Assembly (NCBI RefSeq): GCF_000787835.1
Contig: NZ_BBPP01000019.1
Coordinates: forward strand, 74,804 to 138,803
Direction of reading: 5' to 3'
DNA: 64,000 bases
From: Streptacidiphilus melanogenes
Lineage (GTDB): Bacteria; Actinomycetota; Actinomycetes; Streptomycetales; Streptomycetaceae
Below, in pieces: positions 1 to 8,473 of this stretch (the first letter of the stretch is position 1; every line of letters begins with the position of its first letter). Position numbers and translations under genes: made by a program. Under the pieces are notes generated by a model that saw only the letters and a list, made by a program, of their open reading frames with translations, was not told the DNA's origin and did no database searches.

Positions 1-1188
1 CCGGCCCCGTGCGAGTCGGCGTGCGTCCTCGGCATCAACCAGGACCCGGTGACCATCAAGAACGTCGAGGTCACCATCATCGACAAGGCCTGGGACAACG
101 GCGGCGTCACGCCGCAGGCCCCGGACCGCCTCTCGGGCAAGACCGTCGCGGTCATCGGCTCCGGCCCCTCGGGCCTGGCCGCCGCCCAGCAGCTGACCCG
201 CGCCGGGCACACCGTGGTGGTGTACGAGCGCGCCGACCGCGTCGGCGGCCTGCTGCGCTACGGCATCCCCGAGTTCAAGATGGAGAAGCGCCACGTCAAC
301 CGCCGCGTCGAGCAGATGCGCGCGGAGGGCACCCGGTTCCGCACCGGCGTCGAGGTGGGCGTCGACATCACCGGCCGTCAGCTGCGCGAGCGCTTCGACG
401 CGGTGGTCATCGCCGCCGGCGCGACCACGGCCCGCGACCTGAACGTGCCGGGCCGCGAGCTGCACGGCATCCACCAGGCCATGGAGTACCTGCCGCTGGC
501 CAACAAGGTGCAGGAGGGCGACTACGTCGACTCGCCGATCAGCGCCGCGGGCAAGCACGTCGTGGTCATCGGCGGCGGCGACACCGGCGCCGACTGCGTC
601 GGCACCGCGCACCGTCAGGGCGCGGCGTCCGTGACCCAGCTGGAGATCATGCCGCGTCCGGGCGACGACCGTCCGACCGGCCAGCCCTGGCCGACCATGC
701 CGATGGTCTTCAAGGTCACCTCGGCCCACGAGGAGGGCGGTGAGCGGATCTACTCCGTCAACACCACCCACTTCAGCGGGTCCGCCCCCGAAGAGGGACA
801 GGCAGTGGGCAACGTCCAGCAGCTCCACCTGGTTGAGGTAGTGTTCACCGAGGGCCGCTTCGAGCCGGTCCCCGGCACCGAGCGGGCCATTCCGGCCCAG
901 CTGGTCACCCTGGCCATGGGCTTCACGGGCACCGACGTGAAGAACGGCCTGGTCGAGCAGCTCGGTGTGGACCTTGACGCGCGAGGCAACGTCGCCCGCG
1001 ACAGTCGATTCGCCACCAACGTCGATGGCGTCTACGTGGCCGGTGACGCCGGCCGCGGCCAGTCGCTGATCGTCTGGGCCATCGCCGAAGGCCGCTCCGC
1101 GGCCAAGGCGGTCGACTCCTACCTCTCGGGCCGCGCCTCCACGCTGCCCTCCCCGATCCGCCCGACGGACCGCCCGCTGACGGTCTGA
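1..1188 (+). CDS. gltD: Glutamate synthase small subunit, 5' end cut by the window
   Basis: This is the last 395 residues of the NADPH-dependent glutamate synthase beta subunit; the start lies to the left of the window. The subunit oxidises NADPH on FAD and feeds electrons through Fe-S clusters to the large subunit, which makes glutamate from glutamine and 2-oxoglutarate. The visible part opens with CESACVLG, the end of the N-terminal Fe-S cysteine region. It then shows the FAD fingerprint VIGSGPSGLAA from window residue 51, the NADPH fingerprint VVIGGGDTGADCVG near 188, and the C-terminal FAD motif VYVAGDAGRGQS. The reading frame is open from base 1 to a TGA. gltB is expected just off the left edge. 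A strong hairpin follows the stop. Confidence 0.97.
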   Translation, partial: PAPCESACVLGINQDPVTIKNVEVTIIDKAWDNGGVTPQAPDRLSGKTVAVIGSGPSGLAAAQQLTRAGHTVVVYERADRVGGLLRYGIPEFKMEKRHVNRRVEQMRAEGTRFRTGVEVGVDITGRQLRERFDAVVIAAGATTARDLNVPGRELHGIHQAMEYLPLANKVQEGDYVDSPISAAGKHVVVIGGGDTGADCVGTAHRQGAASVTQLEIMPRPGDDRPTGQPWPTMPMVFKVTSAHEEGGERIYSVNTTHFSGSAPEEGQAVGNVQQLHLVEVVFTEGRFEPVPGTERAIPAQLVTLAMGFTGTDVKNGLVEQLGVDLDARGNVARDSRFATNVDGVYVAGDAGRGQSLIVWAIAEGRSAAKAVDSYLSGRASTLPSPIRPTDRPLTV

Positions 1189-1250
1189 CGAGCAAGTACG
1201 TCCGCGTGGCCTGCAACGGCGCCGGATCGCACGCGGCGAACCAAGAAAGC

Positions 1251-1294
1251 GGCACCCGCCCCCTGTCCCCGACCAAGTTCGGGGGGCTGGTGCC
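1251..1294. terminator. Bidirectional hairpin between convergent genes
   Basis: An outer GGCACC/GGTGCC stem and an inner CCCCGA/TCGGGG stem form an interrupted hairpin between the gltD stop and the convergent lipoprotein gene. There is no long T-run, as is usual at this GC content, so it is called from its position and stem strength. Confidence 0.6.
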
Positions 1295-1315
1295 GTTGTT
1301 CGTCTCCGGCGGGGC

Positions 1316-2230
1316 CTACCCCATGGCCGCCTCCGGCTGCCCGTTCGCGACATCGAGCACCGTGCGGCCGTCCAGGACGTCGCCGAGGTGCACCTGGAGC
1401 CGGACCAGGCGCTCGTCGGCTGCGCAGACGGTGCCCGGCGACGTTGGTGCGGGCTTGTCGGTCGCGCCGACCACCACGACGTCCTTGGTCTCGTAGACCA
1501 GGCCGGTCGGCGGCAGCTTGCCGCAGCCGGTGGCCGCGCCGAGGGTGAGGGTGCGGCCGTCGGCGGAGACCGAGATCAAGGAGGCGCCCTGGTAGCCGGG
1601 CAGCGTCGGGGGCGGCGTGGGCTCCTGGCCGGGGGCCGAACCCAGGGACGCCTCGGGCCTGACCGCCGCGAACACGAACTCGCCCTGGTAGCCCTTGATC
1701 TGGAAGGCCCAGGCGGGCACGGTCGCCTCGCCCTGGCTGGTCCGCACGCGCTCGGTGGTGGCGCGGATGCCCGTGACCGTGAGCCAGGCCGGACAGCTCG
1801 CGGTCGGGCAGTGCCCGAGGCTCTCGGTGTGCAGCGCCTTGTCGGCGCCGAGAGCCGGCAGGGTGCGGGTGGTGCCGTGGTCGAAGCGCACGGTCTGCGT
1901 GGCCGGTCCGTACGGCAGGGGGACGGTCACATGGAACTGTCCGGCCTCGTAGGCGGCCTTGTCCGCCCCCGAGTGGAAGACACCCGCAGGCTCGTGCGTG
2001 GTGTCCTGGAGCGGCACGTAGCCGGACTCCCACGCCTGCTGCAGGGGCGAACCGAGCCAGCGGGACGCCAGCTCGCTCGCGCGCGTCTGGAAGCCCGGCC
2101 CCGACGGGCTCGGTGACGCCTGGACGGACACGCCCGGAGGACTCGCGCTCGCGCAACCGGTGAGGGCAGCGGTGAGCAGGGCACCGGCGAGCGCCAGGAC
2201 AGGAACGGCAAGAGCACGAACAGGTCGCAT
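1316..2230 (-). CDS. Putative secreted lipoprotein of unknown function
   Basis: The product is about 304 residues. It starts MRPVRALAVPVLALAG and has a hydrophobic stretch ending in the lipobox LTGC (Cys 26), so it should be lipid-anchored on the outer face of the membrane. The mature part opens with a Ser/Pro/Thr linker. It continues with a globular domain containing repeated beta-like segments (HVTVPLPYG, FQIKGYQGEFVFAAV) and ends in a short basic tail. I recognise no named family or catalytic motif. An in-frame GTG 15 bases upstream is an alternative start. It is transcribed toward gltD and sits downstream of the phosphoesterase gene on the same strand. A hairpin lies between the two, so they are probably separate units. 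Confidence 0.7.
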   Translation of the reverse strand: MRPVRALAVPVLALAGALLTAALTGCASASPPGVSVQASPSPSGPGFQTRASELASRWLGSPLQQAWESGYVPLQDTTHEPAGVFHSGADKAAYEAGQFHVTVPLPYGPATQTVRFDHGTTRTLPALGADKALHTESLGHCPTASCPAWLTVTGIRATTERVRTSQGEATVPAWAFQIKGYQGEFVFAAVRPEASLGSAPGQEPTPPPTLPGYQGASLISVSADGRTLTLGAATGCGKLPPTGLVYETKDVVVVGATDKPAPTSPGTVCAADERLVRLQVHLGDVLDGRTVLDVANGQPEAAMG

Positions 2231-2278
2231 ACCCCTGCGACGCACGTCCCCGCTGACCGGTTCCAGGGAACGCGAGGA

Positions 2279-2307
2279 GGGCCGGACCCGCGACGCGGAT
2301 CCGGCCC
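2279..2307 (-). terminator. Terminator of the phosphoesterase gene
   Basis: GGGCCGGA and TCCGGCCC arms, extended inward by CCGCG/CGCGG with one mismatch, form a long hairpin 36 bases past the phosphoesterase stop. It falls in the leader region of the next minus-strand gene. Confidence 0.6.
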
Positions 2308-2342
2308 TTGGTGCACTCGGGCAGCGTTGGACGGGGGCCTTG

Positions 2343-4196
2343 TTACACGGTGGCCTTGCGGCGCGCCCGGCGGGAGACCGTCCAGCCGGTCCCGAGGGCG
2401 GCGATGGCGGCCGCGCCCAGGCTGATGGAGAGCATCGTCGAGCCGTTGTCGGACGTGGCCGAGGCCGCGGCCGGGGAGGCCTGGATGGCCTCGGGGGTGT
2501 CGCTGTTGTCGTGGTGCTTGATCCGCGTCACCGAGGCGACCGAGCCGTTGGTGTTGAGCAGCACTCGGACGTTGTTCGGGCAGGAGAAGTCGAAGTCCGA
2601 GTTCAGGCTGCCGGCGGTGGCGTCGAAGGAGCCGTCGCCGATGCGGCCCAGCTTCCAGTTGTCCTCGATGAAGCGGGTGATCGAGGCCTGCTGGGTGAAG
2701 GTGTGCGAGATGTTGTTGGTTCGCGCGTAGGGCGAGATCACCAGCAGCGGCTGACGCGGGCCGACGCCGCAGCGGTCGGCGTAGCCCTTCTTGGCGGCCG
2801 GGCCGGCCTGGCAGGCCGGGGAGTCGGTGGTGACGGTGCCGGAGACCGTGGAGTCCGTCGAGCCGTTGGTCGGCGCGTGGTAGACGTGGTCGTACCAGCC
2901 GTCGGAGTCGTCGTAGGCGACGACGACCGCGGTGGAGGACCACTCCGGGGAGGACTCCAGCGCGTTGATCTCCTTGACCAGGAAGTTCTGCTCGTCGATC
3001 GGGTCGGAGTAGGCCGCGTGGCCGTCCTGGTACTCGCCCGCCTTGAGGAAGCTGACGGCCGGGAGGTTGCCCTTGGCCAGCGCCGAGTCGAAGTCGGTCA
3101 GGTCGTACTCGTGGTTGGCCTGACCGGCGTTGCCGATCTCCGCCTCGCTCGCCGGCGGCAGGTGGTGCGGGTTGGAGGTCGACTTGTAGTACTCGAACGG
3201 GTTGTGGTGCGCGCTGTAGTCCGCGACCGAGGCGCCGCCGATGTTGGTGTGCGAGGCGCCGCAGACCGCGTAGCCGCTGGTGCCGTTGTACGCCGTGGTC
3301 GGGCGGAAGCCGCCCTGGAACCAGCCCCAGGTGACGTGCTTGGTGTTGAGCAGGTCACCGACGTTGGTGCCCTGCATCTCGGCCAGCGCGTTGTTGGAGG
3401 CGTGGTTGTTGTTGGCGCAGTCGTCGTAGGCCGGGTCCGGGTCGGCGGTGACGGTGCCGACGCCCTGGGCGTTGGGCGAGTGCACCGTGTAGGAGTCCGG
3501 CGTGGTGGTCTGCGTCGGGTTGGTGGTGCTGCCGTTGCCGGTGACCGAGATGACGCCGTGGGTCTGGCCGGAGACCAGGCCGAGCGCGCCGACGGTGGAC
3601 GGGCCGTAGACGTCCGAGAAGGAGTTGTCGCTCAGCGTGTAGTGCTGGGCGTAGTTCCACAGACCGGTGACGGTGTTGCCGTCGTAGTAGTCCATGGCCA
3701 GGCCGGGCGCGCCGTACAGGCCGCCGGAGCAGGTGTCCTTGGAGGTGTTCTGGACGAACTTGTCCATCTTGCCGCCGTCCGCGGCGTACTGCTCCGGCGT
3801 GTAGTTGTGGTTCTGGTCGCAGGTCAGGGCCTGCTGGCCGGAGAGGCGCTGCGGCGCGTAGAGGTTCGGGTTGCTGGTCAGCAGACCCGAGTTGACCAGG
3901 TTGTTCACCTTCTTCGGCGTGTTCTTGGCCGCGGTGAACGGGGTGCCGTCGGTGTTGGTGGCCTTCGGGTAGGTGCCGAAGTAGTGGTCGAAGGAGACGT
4001 TCTCCTGGAAGATCACCACGAGGTGCTTGATCGGCGTGGTGGTGTGCACCTTGCCGTGGCCGTGGCTGCCGTGGTCCGCAGAGGCCGCCCAGGCCGGCGC
4101 GGTGCCCGCGGCGACCGTCAGTGCTGCCGCGCCTGCGAGCGCCGCGAAGCGCCGTCCCCGGCGCACGCCCTTCGCTCTATCCGTGTTGCCGCTCAT
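2343..4196 (-). CDS. Secreted phosphoesterase, phospholipase C/acid phosphatase superfamily
   Basis: This 617-residue exported protein has a basic N-terminus (KGVRRGRR), a hydrophobic Ala-rich signal and an AWA cleavage region near residue 38. The mature N-terminus carries the phosphoesterase-family signature HLVVIFQENVSFDHYFGTYP. Later blocks typical of the family include ENNWKLG-like and YDDSDGWYDHVYH metal-binding segments. Enzymes of this superfamily hydrolyse phosphate mono- or diesters outside the cell. The last 35 residues form one membrane helix followed by SRRARRKATV, so the enzyme is probably held at the cell surface. I see no LPxTG or LAxTG sorting motif. The ATG has a clear GGAGGGG ribosome binding site 8 bases away. 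Direct repeats resembling a PHO box lie just upstream. The exact substrate cannot be told from sequence. Confidence 0.88.
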   Translation of the reverse strand: MSGNTDRAKGVRRGRRFAALAGAAALTVAAGTAPAWAASADHGSHGHGKVHTTTPIKHLVVIFQENVSFDHYFGTYPKATNTDGTPFTAAKNTPKKVNNLVNSGLLTSNPNLYAPQRLSGQQALTCDQNHNYTPEQYAADGGKMDKFVQNTSKDTCSGGLYGAPGLAMDYYDGNTVTGLWNYAQHYTLSDNSFSDVYGPSTVGALGLVSGQTHGVISVTGNGSTTNPTQTTTPDSYTVHSPNAQGVGTVTADPDPAYDDCANNNHASNNALAEMQGTNVGDLLNTKHVTWGWFQGGFRPTTAYNGTSGYAVCGASHTNIGGASVADYSAHHNPFEYYKSTSNPHHLPPASEAEIGNAGQANHEYDLTDFDSALAKGNLPAVSFLKAGEYQDGHAAYSDPIDEQNFLVKEINALESSPEWSSTAVVVAYDDSDGWYDHVYHAPTNGSTDSTVSGTVTTDSPACQAGPAAKKGYADRCGVGPRQPLLVISPYARTNNISHTFTQQASITRFIEDNWKLGRIGDGSFDATAGSLNSDFDFSCPNNVRVLLNTNGSVASVTRIKHHDNSDTPEAIQASPAAASATSDNGSTMLSISLGAAAIAALGTGWTVSRRARRKATV

Positions 4197-4210
4197 GCCG
4201 CATCCCCTCC

Positions 4211-4247
4211 GGTAACTGCACGTTCCTCAAGCTGAACGCTCATCAAC
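4211..4247 (-). promoter_or_regulatory. Possible degenerate PHO box
   Basis: Read on the minus strand, GTTGATG, GTTCAGC and GTTACC occur in the same orientation with start-to-start steps of 10 and 21 bases, just upstream of the phosphoesterase. Streptomyces PhoP binds 11-base direct repeats related to GTTCACC. The match is loose and rests partly on the gene's function. Confidence 0.25.
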
Positions 4248-4345
4248 TGTGCGTCCGCATCCTTCGCGTGACGGCCGACGCGCTGGGACCGCTCAGGTGA
4301 CGTGTCCGTAAACGCCACACGAAGCCTGGTCTCTGCGCGCGTAGA

Positions 4346-5572
4346 TCACCCGAGCAGGCCCCGAGCATAACGGTCGTTCGCATCCCGAACACCCGGCAGG
4401 ACGAAGAAGTACCCGCCGCCGAACGGTCGGATGTAGTCGACGAGGGGTTCTCCGGCCAGACGCTTCTGCACCGTGACGAACTGACGCTCCAGATCCTGCT
4501 GGAAGGCGCAGAAGACCAGACCCATGTCGAGGTTGCCGTCGGCGTCGGTGCCGCGGTCGTAGTTGAACCCGCGGCGCAGCAGCCGCTGCTCGGCGGTCTG
4601 CGCGGTGCGCGGGTTGGCGAGCCGCATGTGCGAGTCCATCGGGATGACGTCGCCGGTCGGGTCGGCGCCGAAGTCGGGCGTGTCCGTCTCGGTCTGACCG
4701 TCCAGCGGGGCGCCGGAGTCCTTGCGGCGCCCGAACATCCGCTCCTGCTCGGTGATGCCGACGCGGTCCCAGAACTCCACCAGCATCCGGATGAGCCGGA
4801 CGGCGAGGTAGGAGCCGTCCGTGGCCCAGGCCGGCTCGCCCTGTCCCGCGTCGACCCACAGCAGCTGGTCCATCAGGCGGGTGTCCGTCGTGTCGGGGTT
4901 GGCGGTGCCGTCGCGGAAGCCCATCAGGTTGCGCGGCGTGCCGACCGGACGCGGCGGCGAGGCGAAGCCGTCGATGCGCCACCGCACCTGCATCGCGCCC
5001 CGGGTGTGCCGGGCGATGTCACGCAGGGCGTTGGCGATCACGTCGGTGTCGTCGGCCTCCAGCTGGAGCAGCAGGTCGCCGTGGCAGACCGACGGGTCGA
5101 GGTCGTCGTCGGGGAAGGCCGGCATGGTGCCGAGCCTGACGGGCCTCTGCGCGGCGAGGCCGAAGCGCTCGTCGAAGAGGGAGGCGCCGACCGCCACGAG
5201 AGCGGTCAGCAGGCCGCCGGGCGGCACCGGGCCGAGCACGCCGGAGTCGGCGGGCGGCGCACTGATCCCGAGCGGCTCGGGCACGCCCCCCGCGGTGAGC
5301 GTCCGCACCCGGTCGGTCAGCGCGCCGAAGAGGTCCGCGAGCCCGGCGCGGTCGCCGGCGGTCACGTCGAAGGAGACGAACGCCGCGACCCTGCGCTTCG
5401 GGGTGAGCACGCCGGCCTGGTGCGCGCCGTGGAAACCGCGCGGAGCCGCCGGCGACGGCGTGCTCGCCCGCGCCGCCGACGCCCCCGTCAACGCCGCCGC
5501 GGCACCGGTGGCCAGAGCGCCCGCCAGCACGGACCGCCGTGCCACGTTCTTCCCGACTGCGTCCCGCGCCAC
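4346..5572 (-). CDS. efeB: Tat-exported Dyp-type haem peroxidase EfeB
   Basis: The product is a 408-residue deferrochelatase/peroxidase of the EfeUOB iron system, secreted folded with haem. The start chosen is the GTG in TAGTG, whose first base is the last base of the efeO stop. That places a twin-arginine signal (ARRSVLAGALATG, Arg 12-13) at the N-terminus. The Dyp distal motif GFRDG (Asp 221) and the proximal haem ligand in DSHMRLANP (His 315) are both present, so the enzyme should be active. Upstream in-frame codons only read through efeO in another frame. In EfeUOB, EfeB is thought to oxidise ferrous iron or act on haem outside the membrane. The one-base overlap argues for translational coupling with efeO. 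Confidence 0.93.
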   Translation of the reverse strand: MARDAVGKNVARRSVLAGALATGAAAALTGASAARASTPSPAAPRGFHGAHQAGVLTPKRRVAAFVSFDVTAGDRAGLADLFGALTDRVRTLTAGGVPEPLGISAPPADSGVLGPVPPGGLLTALVAVGASLFDERFGLAAQRPVRLGTMPAFPDDDLDPSVCHGDLLLQLEADDTDVIANALRDIARHTRGAMQVRWRIDGFASPPRPVGTPRNLMGFRDGTANPDTTDTRLMDQLLWVDAGQGEPAWATDGSYLAVRLIRMLVEFWDRVGITEQERMFGRRKDSGAPLDGQTETDTPDFGADPTGDVIPMDSHMRLANPRTAQTAEQRLLRRGFNYDRGTDADGNLDMGLVFCAFQQDLERQFVTVQKRLAGEPLVDYIRPFGGGYFFVLPGVRDANDRYARGLLG

Positions 5573-6762
5573 TACTGCGTCCTCCGTACTTCCAGCACCG
5601 ACGCCACCGGTGCGAGCTGCTCGACCAGGTCGCCGAAGACGGCGTTCAGCTTCTCGCGCTGCGGCTGCGTCAGACTGCCCAGCGGGGTGTTCCCGGCCGC
5701 GGTCAGCTGGGCGCGGGCCGCCGCCATCGCCGCGTCGATCCGCGGCATCGGGACGCGCGAGATCAGCAGCGGACGCAGCAGGGTCAGCACCTCCGTGGTG
5801 CCGTCCAGGTTGGCGCCGACGGTGGCCAGGTTGGAGTCGCTGCCGTAGTCGGTGCGCCCGCTGAGCTCGAACTCGATGGCGTTCTCGACGATCTCGTGCG
5901 CGCGCACGCCCAGCACGGCCGGGTCCAGCTGGACCTTCGGCCAGGCAGCCTCCAGCCCCCGCACGTCGGAGAGGAGCTTGGCGGCGACCGGTTCCAGGCC
6001 GGTGGTCGAGCCCTGGTGCCACAGCCCGTACTCGACGCCGTGGAAGCCGGTGTCGTGGCTGCGCGGACCGTTGATCTCGTCGTCGACGTCGCCGAAGGCC
6101 CCGTACGCGGCGCCGAGGCGCTCGTAGGCGAGGTGCGCGGTGAGCCAGCGCTGCTTGGCCCCGGCGAGGTCGCCGGAGGCGACGGCGCTGTGCAGCGCGT
6201 CCACGTCGGTCACCAGACCGGGCAGTTGCCCCGCGACCCAGTGCTGGTAGGCGAGCGCGGCCGGGATCAGGTCCTGCTGGGTGACCGGCACGACGGCCGG
6301 GGTGCCCTGACCCGCGCCGGTGCCGGCGCCGGTGACCTTGACGGTGGGGCCGGTCGCGGCGTCGACGTCCTGCTGCAGACAGCGGAAGGCGTAGGAGCCG
6401 GCCGCCAGGCGGACCAGCAGCGGCCGGGAGCGGTTCGGTGCCAGCCCCTCGACCTCGCCGACCACCGCGCCCGAAGCGGGCTCGACGAGCTGCACGTCGG
6501 CGGGCGCGATCCCGGAGTTGGAAATGTCGAAGACCTGGAGCCCGGTTGTCGTGTGCCCGCTGCTCCAGCCCGCGCCGCAGCCGCCGGGGGAGACCTGGAC
6601 CAAGGTGTGCGGCAGTCCGGAGTAGCCGTCCGCCTGCTGCCCGGACGTGCCCCCCGCGCTCGGCGCGGCCCCCGCGCCCCCCGAAAGCTGCCAGACAGCC
6701 GCGCCGGTCAGCGCCACAGCCGCGGCGGCAGCCAGTGCCGTCGTTCGTCGTACCCGTTCCAC
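5572..6762 (-). CDS. efeO: Extracytoplasmic iron-binding protein EfeO
   Basis: The product is about 396 residues. A GTG start is proposed at VERVRRTTALAAAAAVALTG, giving a short basic segment and one hydrophobic segment. A TTG 44 codons upstream is also open, but that extension is Pro/Arg-rich and unlike a signal. The N-terminal third resembles the cupredoxin domain. The C-terminal part is the M75 imelysin-like domain with the HGVEYGLW motif (His 241). EfeO is believed to bind iron and pass it to the EfeU permease. Two things are odd. The signal region has no lipobox cysteine, so the protein is either cleaved or held by its N-terminal helix. No efeU gene is adjacent; the next gene upstream is divergent pyk. 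Confidence 0.9.
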   Translation of the reverse strand: MERVRRTTALAAAAAVALTGAAVWQLSGGAGAAPSAGGTSGQQADGYSGLPHTLVQVSPGGCGAGWSSGHTTTGLQVFDISNSGIAPADVQLVEPASGAVVGEVEGLAPNRSRPLLVRLAAGSYAFRCLQQDVDAATGPTVKVTGAGTGAGQGTPAVVPVTQQDLIPAALAYQHWVAGQLPGLVTDVDALHSAVASGDLAGAKQRWLTAHLAYERLGAAYGAFGDVDDEINGPRSHDTGFHGVEYGLWHQGSTTGLEPVAAKLLSDVRGLEAAWPKVQLDPAVLGVRAHEIVENAIEFELSGRTDYGSDSNLATVGANLDGTTEVLTLLRPLLISRVPMPRIDAAMAAARAQLTAAGNTPLGSLTQPQREKLNAVFGDLVEQLAPVASVLEVRRTQ

Positions 6763-6944
6763 TCGCGGAAGCCTAGGCAGCGGCGACGGGCGTTCGACAG
6801 GGGGAGGGGTGTACGTCAAGGAAGTGTTCCCCCGCGGTTCATCCGCGCGTTCGGCGCGTGTACGTTTCGGAATCTTCAACGCTCCGTCGGACAAAAGACA
6901 TCTGACGGACCGCCAGCGCCACGAAGCTACCAGAGGGTAGGAAC

Positions 6945-6950
6945 TAGGCT
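6945..6950 (+). promoter_or_regulatory. -10 box placing the pyk transcript start at its ATG
   Basis: TAGGCT ends 6 bases before the pyk ATG, so transcription should begin at or next to the A of ATG and give a leaderless mRNA. No ribosome binding site is present between the box and the start. The -35 region is not clear. Confidence 0.55.
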
Positions 6951-6956
6951 CGTTTT

Positions 6957-8402
6957 ATGCGCCGAGCAAAAATCGTCTGTACGCTAGGCCCCGCCTCCGA
7001 CAGCTTCGAGCAGATCAAAGCGCTCGTGGAAGCCGGTATGGACGTGGCCCGCTTCAACCTCAGCCACGGCAGCTACGCCGAGCACGAGGACCGTTACCGC
7101 CGAGTCCGCAAGGCCGCGGACGAGACCGGCCGCAGCGTCGGCATCCTGGTCGACCTGCAGGGCCCCAAGATCCGCCTGGACACCTTCGCCGAGGGGCCCG
7201 TGCTCCTGGAGCGCGGGGACTCCTTCACCATCACCACCGCCGACGTCGAGGGCGACCGAAACCGCTGCGGCACCACCTACAAGGGCCTGTGCCACGACGT
7301 CACCCCCGGTGAGCGCATCCTCGTCGACGACGGCCGGGTGACGCTCGAAGTCACTGCCGTCGAGGGGCAGGACGTGCACTGCGCCGTCGTCGAGGGCGGC
7401 ATGGTCTCCGACCACAAGGGCCTCAACCTCCCGGGTGTGGCCGTCTCCGTTCCCGCGCTGAGCGACAAGGACGTCGCCGACCTGCGCTGGGGCCTTCGCA
7501 TCGGCGCCGACCTGGTCGCCCTCTCCTTCGTCCGCAGCGCGGACGACATCAAGGACGTCCACCGCATCATGAGCGAGGAGGGGCGCTTCGTCCCGGTCAT
7601 CGCCAAGGTGGAGAAGCCCCAGGCGGTCGAGAAGCTCGAGGAGATCGTCGACGCCTTCGACGCCGTCATGGTTGCCCGCGGGGACCTGGGCGTCGAGATG
7701 CCGCTGGAGCAGGTGCCGCTGGTCCAGAAGCGCGCCATCAAGCTCTGCCGCCGCAACGCCAAACCGGTCATCGTGGCCACGCAGATGCTGGACTCGATGA
7801 TCAACGCCTCGCGGCCGACCCGCGCCGAGGCGTCCGACGTCGCCAACGCCGTCCTCGACGGCGCGGACGCGGTGATGCTCTCCGGCGAGACCAGCGTCGG
7901 CAAGTTCCCGGTGGAGACGGTCAGGACCATGTCCCGCATCGTCTGCGCCGCCGAGGAGGACATCCTCGCGGCCGGGCTGCCGCCGCTGAGCGCCACCAGC
8001 AAGCCGCGCACCCAGGGCGGCGCGGTCGCCCGCGCGGCCGCGGAGATCGGCGACTTCCTGCACGCCAAGTACCTGGTCGCGTTCACCCAGTCCGGCGACA
8101 CCGCGCGGCGGCTGTCCCGCTATCGCTCGCCGATCCCGGTTCTGGCCTTCACCTACGAACCGGCCGTGCGCAGCCAGTTGGCGCTGACCTGGGGTGTGGA
8201 GACCTTCCTCGGCCCGTTCGTCGGCACCACGGACGAGATGATCGACCAGGTGGACGCGGCGCTGCTGGCCATCGGCCGGTGCGATGTGGGCGACATCGTC
8301 GTGATCACCGCCGGCTCCCCTCCGGGGCTGGCCGGGTCCACCAACCTGGTCCGGGTCCACCACGTCGGCCAGGACGACCTGCCGCTGCCGACCCGGCCGT
8401 AA
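6957..8402 (+). CDS. pyk: Pyruvate kinase
   Basis: The product is 481 residues and transfers phosphate from phosphoenolpyruvate to ADP in the last step of glycolysis. The N-terminus RRAKIVCTLGPAS, the substrate-loop region VARFNLSHGS and the active-site segment IAKVEKPQAVE are all intact. So is the Mg-binding MVARGDLGVE segment near residue 237. The C-terminal regulatory domain (about 350-481) is complete. Length is normal for the bacterial type. It is a single gene, divergent from efeO, with a -10 box directly before the start and a strong hairpin after the stop. Confidence 0.98.
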   Translation: MRRAKIVCTLGPASDSFEQIKALVEAGMDVARFNLSHGSYAEHEDRYRRVRKAADETGRSVGILVDLQGPKIRLDTFAEGPVLLERGDSFTITTADVEGDRNRCGTTYKGLCHDVTPGERILVDDGRVTLEVTAVEGQDVHCAVVEGGMVSDHKGLNLPGVAVSVPALSDKDVADLRWGLRIGADLVALSFVRSADDIKDVHRIMSEEGRFVPVIAKVEKPQAVEKLEEIVDAFDAVMVARGDLGVEMPLEQVPLVQKRAIKLCRRNAKPVIVATQMLDSMINASRPTRAEASDVANAVLDGADAVMLSGETSVGKFPVETVRTMSRIVCAAEEDILAAGLPPLSATSKPRTQGGAVARAAAEIGDFLHAKYLVAFTQSGDTARRLSRYRSPIPVLAFTYEPAVRSQLALTWGVETFLGPFVGTTDEMIDQVDAALLAIGRCDVGDIVVITAGSPPGLAGSTNLVRVHHVGQDDLPLPTRP

Positions 8403-8416
8403 CGCACGCACAAGAA

Positions 8417-8452
8417 GAGCCCGGCCGGAGCGACGTTGCTCCGACCGGGCTC
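8417..8452. terminator. Hairpin between pyk and the amino acid permease gene
   Basis: GAGCCCGGCCGGAGC pairs with GCTCCGACCGGGCTC around a GACGTT loop, giving a 15-base stem between two convergent genes. It can serve both strands. Confidence 0.8.
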
Positions 8453-8473
8453 GGTCATGTCATCCGAGGGAGG

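Noticed and set aside
2160-4235. A 691-codon open frame on the plus strand opposite the phosphoesterase
   Set aside because: Composition is repetitive (Gly/Arg/Val-rich) with no domain, as expected of the antisense of a high-GC gene. The minus-strand gene has a signal peptide and a family signature.
5573-6022. A 150-codon N-terminal extension of efeB
   Set aside because: The extension is efeO read in another frame. The GTG at the efeO stop gives a proper twin-arginine signal.
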